Source of the DNA: Pseudonocardiaceae bacterium | GTDB taxonomy: Bacteria; Actinomycetota; Actinomycetes; Mycobacteriales; Pseudonocardiaceae | Reading direction: 5' to 3' | Length of the DNA: 64,000 nt | NCBI GenBank assembly: GCA_009379815.1 | Contig: WHSY01000004.1 | Span: forward strand, 1 to 64,000 | Shown: positions 38,911-45,151 of the stretch, piece after piece | Layout: each line of letters starts with the position of its first letter | Position numbering within the stretch: the stretch's first letter is position 1 | The notes under the pieces: model-generated | The model's input: the letters and a program-made list of their open reading frames with translations, nothing else | Databases searched by the model: none | What the model was told of the DNA's origin: nothing | Position numbers and translations under genes: made by a program

Positions 38911-39137
38911 GCCGCAGTCTGCGCGGCCGTCGACAGGCAGTCCGCCAACTCCGTGGCCTCGTGGCCGGTCAGCTCCGCAGCGGTGTCGGTGGCGCCGTGG
39001 TGCAGCAGCAGAACCCTCCGGTTCGTGCCGATCACCAGCAGGGTGCAGTACCCGCCGCCGCCGAACAACTTCGCGGTGATGCCGCTGCGGTAGCGCTCGC
39101 GCTCACCCTCGGGCAGCGACCCGGTCACCGGGACCAT
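38904..39137 (-). CDS. Small protein at the element's right end
   Basis: A 77-residue protein if started at ATG 39137 (VPVTGSLPEGERERYRSGIT); a GTG at 39188 would add 17 residues. The body ITAKLFGGGGYCTLLVIGTN then RRVLLLHHGATDTAAELTGH and a helical C-terminus looks like a small alpha/beta fold. It overlaps the upstream minus-strand gene by 13 bases and its end overlaps the tape-measure stop. Genes opposite to the structural genes at the end of a prophage are often expressed in the lysogen (moron-like); no function can be assigned. Confidence 0.5.
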   Translation of the reverse strand: MVPVTGSLPEGERERYRSGITAKLFGGGGYCTLLVIGTNRRVLLLHHGATDTAAELTGHEATELADCLSTAAQTAAQ

Positions 39138-39379
39138 TCCCGCAGGTGAATCGGTGGCGGTCCCGGGACCCCCACCGAAGGCGACCACTGTGCGGCGGCA
39201 CCGGCGGGCAGCACCGCACCCGCTGAGTCGCCTCCTGACAGCCGCAGCAGGCGTTCCAGGTCTGCTGCCACCTGCCGCCGCTGCGGTGCCGTGAGCCTCG
39301 AGCTGACGACTAGCAGGACGTGGTCGCCGACGCGGACACCGACACCGTCCTCGACCATGGTGTCTGACACGCTGTGCAT
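39125..39379 (-). CDS. Small protein, first gene of the right-end minus-strand pair
   Basis: An 84-residue protein from ATG 39379; GACGAGG lies about nine bases upstream. It reads HSVSDTMVEDGVGVRVGDHV, LLVVSSRLTAPQRRQVAADL and ERLLRLSGGDSAG, then a Pro-rich C-terminus. No family recognised. It is followed by an overlapping second small gene, so the two form a unit read towards the tape-measure gene. Position just inside attR suggests lysogenic expression, perhaps superinfection immunity or a host-interaction role (inference only). Confidence 0.5.
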   Translation of the reverse strand: MHSVSDTMVEDGVGVRVGDHVLLVVSSRLTAPQRRQVAADLERLLRLSGGDSAGAVLPAGAAAQWSPSVGVPGPPPIHLREWSR

Positions 39380-39526
39380 GGGCGGGACCTCGTCTCCCGT
39401 CAAGGCCCCGGGTCGGTGGTGTATACCGGCCTTGGGGCCGCCTACTGGTAGGGGATAGTGCACGACCGACGGTGTGTCACCACCTGCACAAACCACACTC
39501 GCGCATGCCGTGGTGAGCGGTTCTAG

Positions 39527-39536
39527 CCACGCACTA
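39527..39536. other. attR core of the integrated element
   Basis: CCACGCACTA, identical to attL. To its right the ABC ATPase frame resumes (CTGGAGGAGGCC, Leu-Glu-Glu-Ala). Just left, the element sequence contains CACCACCTGCAC and GCCGTGGTGAG, complementary blocks that may be recombinase arm or accessory sites. Confidence 0.85.
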
Positions 39537-39891
39537 CCTGGAGGAGGCCGAGGCACTCGCCGACCGGCTGGCGATCATGCACGAGGGCCGGATCGCGGTC
39601 AGCGGCACCGTCGCCGAGGTGGTCGGCGCCCAGCCCGCGCGGATCTCCTTCGAGCTCGGGCGGCCCGCTCCACCGCTGCCGGTGCTGTCCGCCGCGGCGC
39701 AGCACGACGGTGCCGCGGTGGCGCTGCGCAGCACGGCGCTGCAGCAGGACCTGACCACCTTGCTGGCGTGGGCGCAGCACCACGACGTGGCGCTGCGCCG
39801 CCTGGTCGCACGGCACGCCTCGCTCGACGACGTCTTCCGCGCGGTCCGCACCCAAGGGCGCTCCGACGAACGACAGGAGGTTGCGGCATGA
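39527..39891 (+). pseudogene. ABC exporter ATPase, C-terminal part
   Basis: The frame through attR encodes THYLEEAEALADRLAIMHEG, RIAVSGTVAEVVGAQPARIS and a final regulatory region ending SLDDVFRAVRTQGRSDERQE. This is the normal continuation of an ABC-2 exporter ATPase after the H-loop, in frame with the N-terminal half at 28602-29171. Inside the element the frame has a stop at 39514-39516, so no fusion is made; an internal ATG at 39577 could start only a non-functional fragment. Its stop overlaps the permease start (ATGA at 39888), so the insertion may also reduce permease translation. Confidence 0.9.
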
Positions 39892-40715
39892 TCACCCCCG
39901 AGACGACTACCACCGACACGATCACCACCGACACGATCACCACCGACACGATCACCACCGACACGATCAGCCCGTTGCGCGGTGCCGTGACTCTCGCGGG
40001 CGCGGAGGCCCGGCTGCTGGTGCGCAATCGCGTGGTCGCCACCACCGCCCTGGTCATGCCGCTGGCACTCGGCGGCCTTCTCGCGCTCAACGCGGACGGC
40101 CTGACCCGCGGGGGCTGGGCGGGGGCGGCGGCGCTGCAGATCATCGCGATGCTCGGGCTCGCGGTCTACGCCGGGGCCACCACGTCGCTGACCGCACGCC
40201 GCCAGGCGCTGTACCTCAAGCGGTTGCGCAGCGGGGAGCTGCCCGATGCCGCCATCCTCGCCGGCCTGCTCGGCCCGTTCCTCGCACTCGGGGCGCTGCA
40301 GGCCATCCTGCTGCTCGGGATCCTGGTGGCGCTCGGCGCACCGCCGCCTACGAACGTGGCGCTGCTGGCGCTCGCGGTGCTCGGCGGGTCCGTGGTGTGC
40401 TGCGTGGCCGCCGCGGTCACCAGCGGCCTGACCCGCTCGGCGGAGACCGCGCAGCTGACGACGACCCCGTTGTTCGTCGCGATCATCGCCGGCGGCATCT
40501 GGGTGATCACCACCGCGCCGGCGGAGGTGACGGCGCGGATGCTCGCCACCCCCGGCGGCGCGCTCGCGGACCTGGTGCGCCGCGGCTACAGCGGCGACGG
40601 CCCGTTGCTCGACCAGCTCTCCGGCGCCCTGCCGGCAATCGGGTTCCTGGCCGCATGGGTCGTGATCGGCGTGGTCGCCGCCACCCGCACCTTCCGCTGG
40701 GACCCCCGCCGCTGA
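39888..40715 (+). CDS. ABC-2-type exporter permease
   Basis: A 275-residue membrane protein from ATG 39888, overlapping the ATPase stop. The cytoplasmic N-terminus is a Thr/Asp/Ile repeat (TTDTITTDTITTDTI) encoded by a 15-bp DNA repeat. Six hydrophobic spans follow, beginning with VVATTALVMPLALGGLLAL; ARRQALYLKRLRSGELPDAA between spans 2 and 3 is the typical cytoplasmic coupling loop with L-K-R-L-R-x-G. It should form a homodimeric exporter with the split ATPase, under control of the divergent DesK/DesR-like pair. Substrate unknown; drug or peptide efflux is usual for this arrangement. Confidence 0.85.
   Translation: MITPETTTTDTITTDTITTDTITTDTISPLRGAVTLAGAEARLLVRNRVVATTALVMPLALGGLLALNADGLTRGGWAGAAALQIIAMLGLAVYAGATTSLTARRQALYLKRLRSGELPDAAILAGLLGPFLALGALQAILLLGILVALGAPPPTNVALLALAVLGGSVVCCVAAAVTSGLTRSAETAQLTTTPLFVAIIAGGIWVITTAPAEVTARMLATPGGALADLVRRGYSGDGPLLDQLSGALPAIGFLAAWVVIGVVAATRTFRWDPRR
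39911..39970 (+). repeat. In-frame 15-bp tandem repeat
   Basis: CACCGACACGATCAC is repeated exactly three times and a fourth time with the last base changed (39911-39925, 39926-39940, 39941-39955, 39956-39970). It encodes Thr-Asp-Thr-Ile-Thr units in the N-terminus of the ABC permease and could vary in copy number without shifting the frame. Confidence 0.9.
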
Positions 40716-40775
40716 CGGCGCTGCGCCGCTGACGGCGCTGCGGCGCTGCGCCGGCGCGGCGTCGAGGCAACGGTA

Positions 40776-40800
40776 TTGCCCGAACGCCGCGTTGACGCAG
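40776..40800. repeat. Third copy of the 25-bp palindromic repeat
   Basis: Begins TTGCCCGAACGCCGCG and ends TTGACGCAG, closely matching the copies at 11738 and 11768. It lies in the 107-base gap between the ABC permease and the FGGY kinase, next to short direct repeats of CCGCTGACGGCGCTGCG-type sequence (about 40710-40745). Confidence 0.7.
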
Positions 40801-40822
40801 CGCCCGACGTTATCGTCGCGGG

Positions 40823-42181
40823 GTGCCGGCCGCCGTCTCGACCGCCGAGGAGCCACTGCTGCTCGGCCTCGACGTCGGCAGCAGCAGGATCAAGGGTGTC
40901 TTGCTCGACCGCGCCGGCGAGGCGCGCGGCTTCGCCACGGCGAAGACCCCGTTCTGCCCGTCGCCCGACGGTGTCGACATGACCGTCGACGCCTTCCGGG
41001 GTGCGCTCGCGGAGGTGCTGGCCGGGTTGGGCCCCGACCGGCGGCTGGTGGCCGGCGTCGGTGTCGCCGGCATGGCCGAGAGTGGCGCGCCCTTCGACGG
41101 GCGGCAGCAGCCGATGGGGCCGATCATCGCGTGGCACGACCCCCGGGGCGGCGAGGCCGTCGAGCGCCTGCATCGGCAGTTCGGCGACGGCCTGGCGACG
41201 CGGATCGGCCAGCGGCTGCGCACGGTCTCGTCGGTCGCCAAGCTCGGCTGGGTGCTCGCGCACGCCGACCGCGCGCCGAGCCGGTGGCTCGGAGTGCCCG
41301 AGCTGTGCCTGTTCGAGCTGTCCGGGCAGCAGGCCACCGAGCACTCCCTCGCCGCCCGCACCGGCTGCTACGACGTGGCCGCCCGCGCCTACATGCCGGA
41401 GGTTGCCGAGGTGCTGGGGCTGTCGGTCGACGTGTTCGCGCCGGTGCACGCCGCCGGGGAAGCCATGGGTCGGGTGTCGGCGGCCGGGGCGGCCTGGTCG
41501 AGTCTTCCGCAGGGCGTCCCGGTCACGATCGCCGGCCATGACCACCTCGCCGGGGCCGAGGGGATCGCGGCACGAGAGGACGACCTCGTCAACTCGGTGG
41601 GCACGGCCGAGACGGTGCTGCGCCGCCACCGCGAGGTGCCCGATATCGAGCGGTCGTTGTCGCTGCGGCTCGCGGTCACCGTGCGCCCCGGCGGCGCAGG
41701 GTGGGTCGTGCTGTCGAGCGCCGCCCGCGCCGGCCTGATCCTCGACGCCGTCGCCCGCGTCCTCGGTCGCGCTCCCCGCGACCTCGACGAGCTGGCTGAG
41801 CGGGCCGGCGAGGCGGCGGCGGAGGTCGACGTCGCCGCCCTGCGCGCCAGCGTCGACGCGGGTACGGAGCCCGAGCTGCCGCCCGGATCACCGGGCGAGA
41901 TCTGGAACGGTCTGCTCCACGCCCTGGCCGCCCGCACCGCGGCCGCGGCCGATCGGGTGACGAGCCTGCTCGGACCTTCCCACCGGACGGTCGTGTTCGG
42001 CGGTGGCAGCGCCAGTGACCCGTGGCTGCGGGCCAAGGCCACGTTGCTGCAGCTACCCGTGCTGCGTTCGGCCGCGGGCGAGGCGGTGGCCCGGGGCGCC
42101 GCGATCACCGCGGGGACGGCCGCCGGATGGTGGCCGGGCCAGCACGGCGCACCGGTCGCCGCGCTCGAACCGGTGCGTTGA
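40823..42181 (+). CDS. FGGY-family carbohydrate kinase
   Basis: A 452-residue protein from GTG 40823. The N-terminal phosphate loop is LLLGLDVGSSRIKGVLLDRA (DxGSSxxK), and PIIAWHDPRG corresponds to the region before the sugar site. GVPVTIAGHDHLAGAEG carries the catalytic-base Asp in the GHDH motif; VVFGGGSASDPWLRAKATLL is the C-terminal adenosine motif. It should phosphorylate a sugar or polyol with ATP; the FGGY signature itself is too divergent to name the substrate. It stands alone, tail to tail with the CPBP gene, with no sugar transporter next to it. Confidence 0.88.
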   Translation: MPAAVSTAEEPLLLGLDVGSSRIKGVLLDRAGEARGFATAKTPFCPSPDGVDMTVDAFRGALAEVLAGLGPDRRLVAGVGVAGMAESGAPFDGRQQPMGPIIAWHDPRGGEAVERLHRQFGDGLATRIGQRLRTVSSVAKLGWVLAHADRAPSRWLGVPELCLFELSGQQATEHSLAARTGCYDVAARAYMPEVAEVLGLSVDVFAPVHAAGEAMGRVSAAGAAWSSLPQGVPVTIAGHDHLAGAEGIAAREDDLVNSVGTAETVLRRHREVPDIERSLSLRLAVTVRPGGAGWVVLSSAARAGLILDAVARVLGRAPRDLDELAERAGEAAAEVDVAALRASVDAGTEPELPPGSPGEIWNGLLHALAARTAAAADRVTSLLGPSHRTVVFGGGSASDPWLRAKATLLQLPVLRSAAGEAVARGAAITAGTAAGWWPGQHGAPVAALEPVR

Positions 42182-42184
42182 GGT

Positions 42185-42922
42185 TCACCCGAGCAGGACG
42201 GCTGCGGTGAGGAAGATGATCGCGTTGTTGACTCCGTGGGCGACCACCGCGGGCCAGATCGAGCGCGACCACTCGTAGACCAGTGCGGTGATCACCCCGA
42301 CGACCACTGCGCCCGCGAGGACGACGCTGATGCCGTGCGCGAGGCCGAACACGGCGGCGCTGCCGAGGGTGGCCACCACGACGCCGTAGCGGCGCAGCCC
42401 TCCGTAGATCACGCCCCGGAACAGCAGCTCCTCGCCGAGGGGGACCAGCACGGAGCCGAGGGCCAGCATGCCGACGAGCCCCGCGACAGATCCCGAGGCG
42501 GCCTCCGCCAGCCCTTGCTGTGGGTTGGTGGTGTCCCCGGTGATCGCGATGTACGCGAGGATCACTCCCCGGTTGATCAACCAGGCCACGACGCCGGCCC
42601 CGACGCCGAGCCACACCCACCGCCAGGACACGGCCCGCACCCCGAGCGCCGTGATCGAGCGCACCCGCAGCGCGGCGGCGATGGCGACAGCGCCCAACGC
42701 CGTGACAGCGGAAGCGAGCACGGCGAGGAGGATCGGCGGGGTCGCGCCCACGAACGCGATGAGTGAACCGATGACCAGGGCGTTGAGCAGCACGAAGGCA
42801 GCCACCCCGACGACGATCTCGGTCCAGCCCAGCGCAGGGCGGTCCGGGTCACCCACGCCTACCCGACCCCGGTCTCCGATGCTGTGCTCGCCGACCGGCT
42901 CCGACCCGATGGACTCCGACAT
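42185..42922 (-). CDS. CPBP family intramembrane glutamic protease
   Basis: A 245-residue protein from ATG 42922, with GGGAGGATGAGAAC upstream. About seven membrane spans. The Abi/CAAX protease motifs are present: EELLFRG (Glu164-Glu165), FGLAHG (His196) and HGVNN (His229, Asn233). Bacterial members process CAAX-like or bacteriocin-related peptides, give self-immunity, or cleave anti-sigma factors. The exact 23-bp sequence at 43059-43081 lies 137 bases upstream in the same orientation relative to this gene as it has relative to the ABC exporter, suggesting control by the DesR-like regulator at 26681. Confidence 0.88.
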   Translation of the reverse strand: MSESIGSEPVGEHSIGDRGRVGVGDPDRPALGWTEIVVGVAAFVLLNALVIGSLIAFVGATPPILLAVLASAVTALGAVAIAAALRVRSITALGVRAVSWRWVWLGVGAGVVAWLINRGVILAYIAITGDTTNPQQGLAEAASGSVAGLVGMLALGSVLVPLGEELLFRGVIYGGLRRYGVVVATLGSAAVFGLAHGISVVLAGAVVVGVITALVYEWSRSIWPAVVAHGVNNAIIFLTAAVLLG

Positions 42923-43058
42923 GTCGTTCTCATCCTCCCACGCCGTCCGCCACCTTTCGGCCTCGATCACCGTGCTGACCATGCCGACGATGCTCCGAGC
43001 CGGCGCCGGGCCGCGGTAGCGCCGACAGTCACGCGATGGCATGCGCCGGTCCACTATC

Positions 43059-43081
43059 CCGCGATGACATCCGTCATGAGC
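43059..43081. promoter_or_regulatory. Probable response-regulator operator, copy 2
   Basis: The reverse complement of this 23-bp stretch is identical to 28502-28524. It contains the dyad ATGACATCCGTCAT (43064-43077). It lies in the divergent region between the CPBP protease (minus) and the tyrosinase operon (plus), with GATAGTGG just downstream on the minus strand as a possible -10 region. Confidence 0.65.
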
Positions 43082-43160
43082 TACCCACGCCGGGCGCCCA
43101 CGGGCGTGCGTAACGTCTGCCGACCACCGTCGATAGGGTGGTAGGAAGCAGGTGACCGCT

Positions 43161-43559
43161 ATGGACCTGGGCTACACGGAACTGGCGGCGGCGAGCCGGC
43201 CGGACGCACTGCGGGCGGCGCTCGCGGCCAATGCGGAGGAGCTGCGGCACGCTGCCGACGAGCATCACGGCGGCGAGATGGCCTCGGTCCGCCGGGCGTC
43301 GTATCAGGGCCACGAGATCGAGGTGTGGACGACCTACGAGATCACTGTGGACGGCCGGCCGTTCGACGTGCACCTCACCGTCGACAACGCCGGCCGGGTG
43401 CACTACCACGGTCTGCCGACCCGCGATTTCCCGTCGGTGATCGGCCTGGTCAAGAAGGCCATCGACGTCTTCGGCGACGAGTTCAGCTCGGATTCGCCCG
43501 TCCAGCCGGACGAGCGCGGGCCGGACCCGCACCATCACGATCACGGGGGCGGCGCCTGA
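43161..43559 (+). CDS. His-rich-tailed partner protein of the tyrosinase
   Basis: A 132-residue cytoplasmic protein. ATG 43161 is preferred (CAGGTG upstream); a GTG at 43152 is possible. The body has LGYTELAAASRPDALRAALA, GEMASVRRASYQGHEIEVWT and VDNAGRVHYHGLPTRDFPSV, and the C-terminus ends DPHHHDHGGGA, a probable metal-binding tail. There is no signal peptide. It ends one base before the tyrosinase start, so the two are co-translated. In Streptomyces, MelC1 sits in this position and delivers copper to tyrosinase; this protein is not visibly homologous to MelC1 but could play the same role (inference from position and the His tail). Confidence 0.65.
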   Translation: MDLGYTELAAASRPDALRAALAANAEELRHAADEHHGGEMASVRRASYQGHEIEVWTTYEITVDGRPFDVHLTVDNAGRVHYHGLPTRDFPSVIGLVKKAIDVFGDEFSSDSPVQPDERGPDPHHHDHGGGA

Positions 43560-43560
43560 G

Positions 43561-44499
43561 ATGGCCTCGATCCGGCGCAACATCGTCACCGACCAGGCAG
43601 CGAGGGATGCCTTCGTGTCGGGTGTTCTCGCCCTCAAGGCCGAGTTCCTCGGCACCACCACGGCCGATATCGGCATCGCAGGCCCGGCCCGGCAAGTCTC
43701 GACCTACGACCTGTTCACCGTCTGGCACCACCTGGCCATGGGGCAGATGACCCCACCCGGACAAGCCGACCGCAACGCCGCGCACAGTGGGCCGGTCTTC
43801 CTGCCCTGGCATCGCCTCATGCTGCTGCTGCTCGAACTGCAGCTGCAGCGGGTCCTGGGCGACGACGAGGTCGGGCTGCCCTACTGGGACTGGGCTGCGG
43901 ACGGCGCCCTGCCCTCGGCTGCGCAGCCGCAGGCGCCGATCTGGCAGCCGGACGGGATCGGCGGCACCGGCACCCCCGTCGCCGACGGCCCCTTCGGCGC
44001 CGACCGGTTCCAGGTCCGGATCGACTCCGACCGCTTCGGCCGGCTGCGCGCCACCGACCGGGGCCTTCGCCGCACCCTGGCCGCCGGGGTGCGAACGCTG
44101 CCCACGCCGCAGCAGGTGAGCGCCGCCCTGCGCCGGCCGGCTTACGACCTGTCCCCGTGGGACCGCGGTGTCGCCGGTTTCCGCAACCACCTCGAAGGCT
44201 GGCGCCCCGCACCTCCCGGGCTGCACAACCGGGTGCACGTGTGGATCGGCGGCGACATGGGCCCGGCCACCTCGCCCAACGACCCCGTCTTCTACCTCAA
44301 CCACTGCAACGTCGACCGGATCTGGGAGGCCTGGATGGTCGACCGCGGCCGGAGCTACCAGCCACCCCAGTCGGCATCGGACCAGTTGCGGTTCCACCGG
44401 ACCGACGACCCCATGTACTCGATCCTCATCACCCAGCCGATCACCCCCGGCCAGGTCCTCGACATCGGCACCTTCTACTCCTACGACCAGCTCACCTAG
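43561..44499 (+). CDS. Tyrosinase (type-3 copper enzyme)
   Basis: A 312-residue protein from ATG 43561. CuA ligands are in TVWHHLAMG (His56/57), AAHSGPVFLPWHRLML (His75, His84), and CuB ligands in GLHNRVHVWIGG (His222, His226) and DPVFYLNHCNVDRIWE (His248). The spacing is that of bacterial tyrosinases, which oxidise monophenols and o-diphenols to quinones. No signal peptide is seen, as for Streptomyces MelC2, which is exported with its caddie protein. The N-terminus SIRRNIVTDQAARDAFVSGV is the usual bacterial tyrosinase opening. It follows the His-tailed partner with a 1-base gap. Confidence 0.93.
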   Translation: MASIRRNIVTDQAARDAFVSGVLALKAEFLGTTTADIGIAGPARQVSTYDLFTVWHHLAMGQMTPPGQADRNAAHSGPVFLPWHRLMLLLLELQLQRVLGDDEVGLPYWDWAADGALPSAAQPQAPIWQPDGIGGTGTPVADGPFGADRFQVRIDSDRFGRLRATDRGLRRTLAAGVRTLPTPQQVSAALRRPAYDLSPWDRGVAGFRNHLEGWRPAPPGLHNRVHVWIGGDMGPATSPNDPVFYLNHCNVDRIWEAWMVDRGRSYQPPQSASDQLRFHRTDDPMYSILITQPITPGQVLDIGTFYSYDQLT

Positions 44500-44545
44500 C
44501 AGGGGCGCCGCGCTGGCCCGCTGCACGACAAGCGTGCTCATGGGT

Positions 44546-44576
44546 GAGAACTCCTCGCTGGAACAGATGAGTTCTC
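44546..44576 (+). terminator. Hairpin after the tyrosinase gene
   Basis: GAGAACTC (44546-44553) pairs perfectly with GAGTTCTC (44569-44576) across a 15-base loop, 47 bases after the tyrosinase stop and 57 bases before the DoxX gene. Possible terminator or processing site; no T-tract. Confidence 0.4.
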
Positions 44577-44632
44577 GCGACGGCTGCGGTCTGTACCGGT
44601 GATCCCGACCGAGTAGCAGAAGGAAGATCACC

Positions 44633-45055
44633 ATGACTGCGAACGACACCCCGACGGCGTCCGCAACGACCCCCGGGCGCGCCCTGAACATCACCCTCTG
44701 GGTGGTCCAGATCCTGCTCGCGGTGTTCTTCCTGGTCGCCGCGGCCGCACCCAAGCTCGCTGGTCAGCAGCTGGCGGTGGAGATGTTCGCCCAGATCGGC
44801 GCCGGTCAGTGGTTGCGGTACCTGGTGGGCGCGCTGGAGCTCGCCGGGGCGATCGGCTTGCTGATCCCACGGCTGGCCGGTCTGGCCGCGCTGGGACTCG
44901 CCGGCCTCATGGTCGGCGCGGTCGTCACCCAGGTGTTCGTACTCGGCTCTGTCGTCCTGGCGCTGACGCCGGCCTTCCTCGGCGTCGTGTGCTGTCTGCT
45001 GGTGTGGGCCCGCTGGCGGCAGGCCATGGCCCGGGCGGGCACGCTCACGCGCTGA
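44633..45055 (+). CDS. DoxX-like membrane protein
   Basis: A 140-residue protein from ATG 44633 behind AGAAGGAAGATCACC. Four spans: ITLWVVQILLAVFFLVAAAA, RYLVGALELAGAIGLLIPRL, ALGLAGLMVGAVVTQVFVLG, and LTPAFLGVVCCLLVWARW. PKLAGQQLAVEMFAQIGAGQ between spans 1 and 2 is the conserved DoxX loop. DoxX-like proteins are small quinone-associated or redox-related membrane proteins without a settled function; in mycobacteria a DoxX works with an integral superoxide-detoxifying complex. It is co-oriented with tyrosinase, which makes quinones, but a hairpin separates them. Confidence 0.85.
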   Translation: MTANDTPTASATTPGRALNITLWVVQILLAVFFLVAAAAPKLAGQQLAVEMFAQIGAGQWLRYLVGALELAGAIGLLIPRLAGLAALGLAGLMVGAVVTQVFVLGSVVLALTPAFLGVVCCLLVWARWRQAMARAGTLTR

Positions 45056-45151
45056 TCGGCCCGTCCGATCCGCTACTCGGGCGTCCGACGGCCTGGCGAC
45101 AGCCGGCCTGCGTCCGAGGGTTGACCGCCCAGCGACCGCCTTCTACCGGTA

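Larger units (their letters stand above)
29161..39536 (+). mobile_element. Integrated phage-like/satellite-like element, 10.4 kb
   Basis: The boundaries are defined by the split ABC ATPase gene: the 10-bp core CCACGCACTA is present at both ends (29161-29170 and 39527-39536), and joining the host flanks through one core copy restores an uninterrupted ABC reading frame. One element unit is 10,366 bp. Content in order: tyrosine integrase, regulatory region with direct repeats, structured leader, a chain of overlapping genes (small protein, small protein, TOPRIM-like, small protein, replication-initiator-like with internal iterons, zinc-ribbon), dyad/DnaA-box region, two small genes, HK97 capsid protein, tape-measure protein, and two small genes on the opposite strand at the right end. 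No terminase, portal, protease, tail tube or lysis cassette is seen. It is either a reduced prophage or a satellite that depends on a helper phage. Confidence 0.88.
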
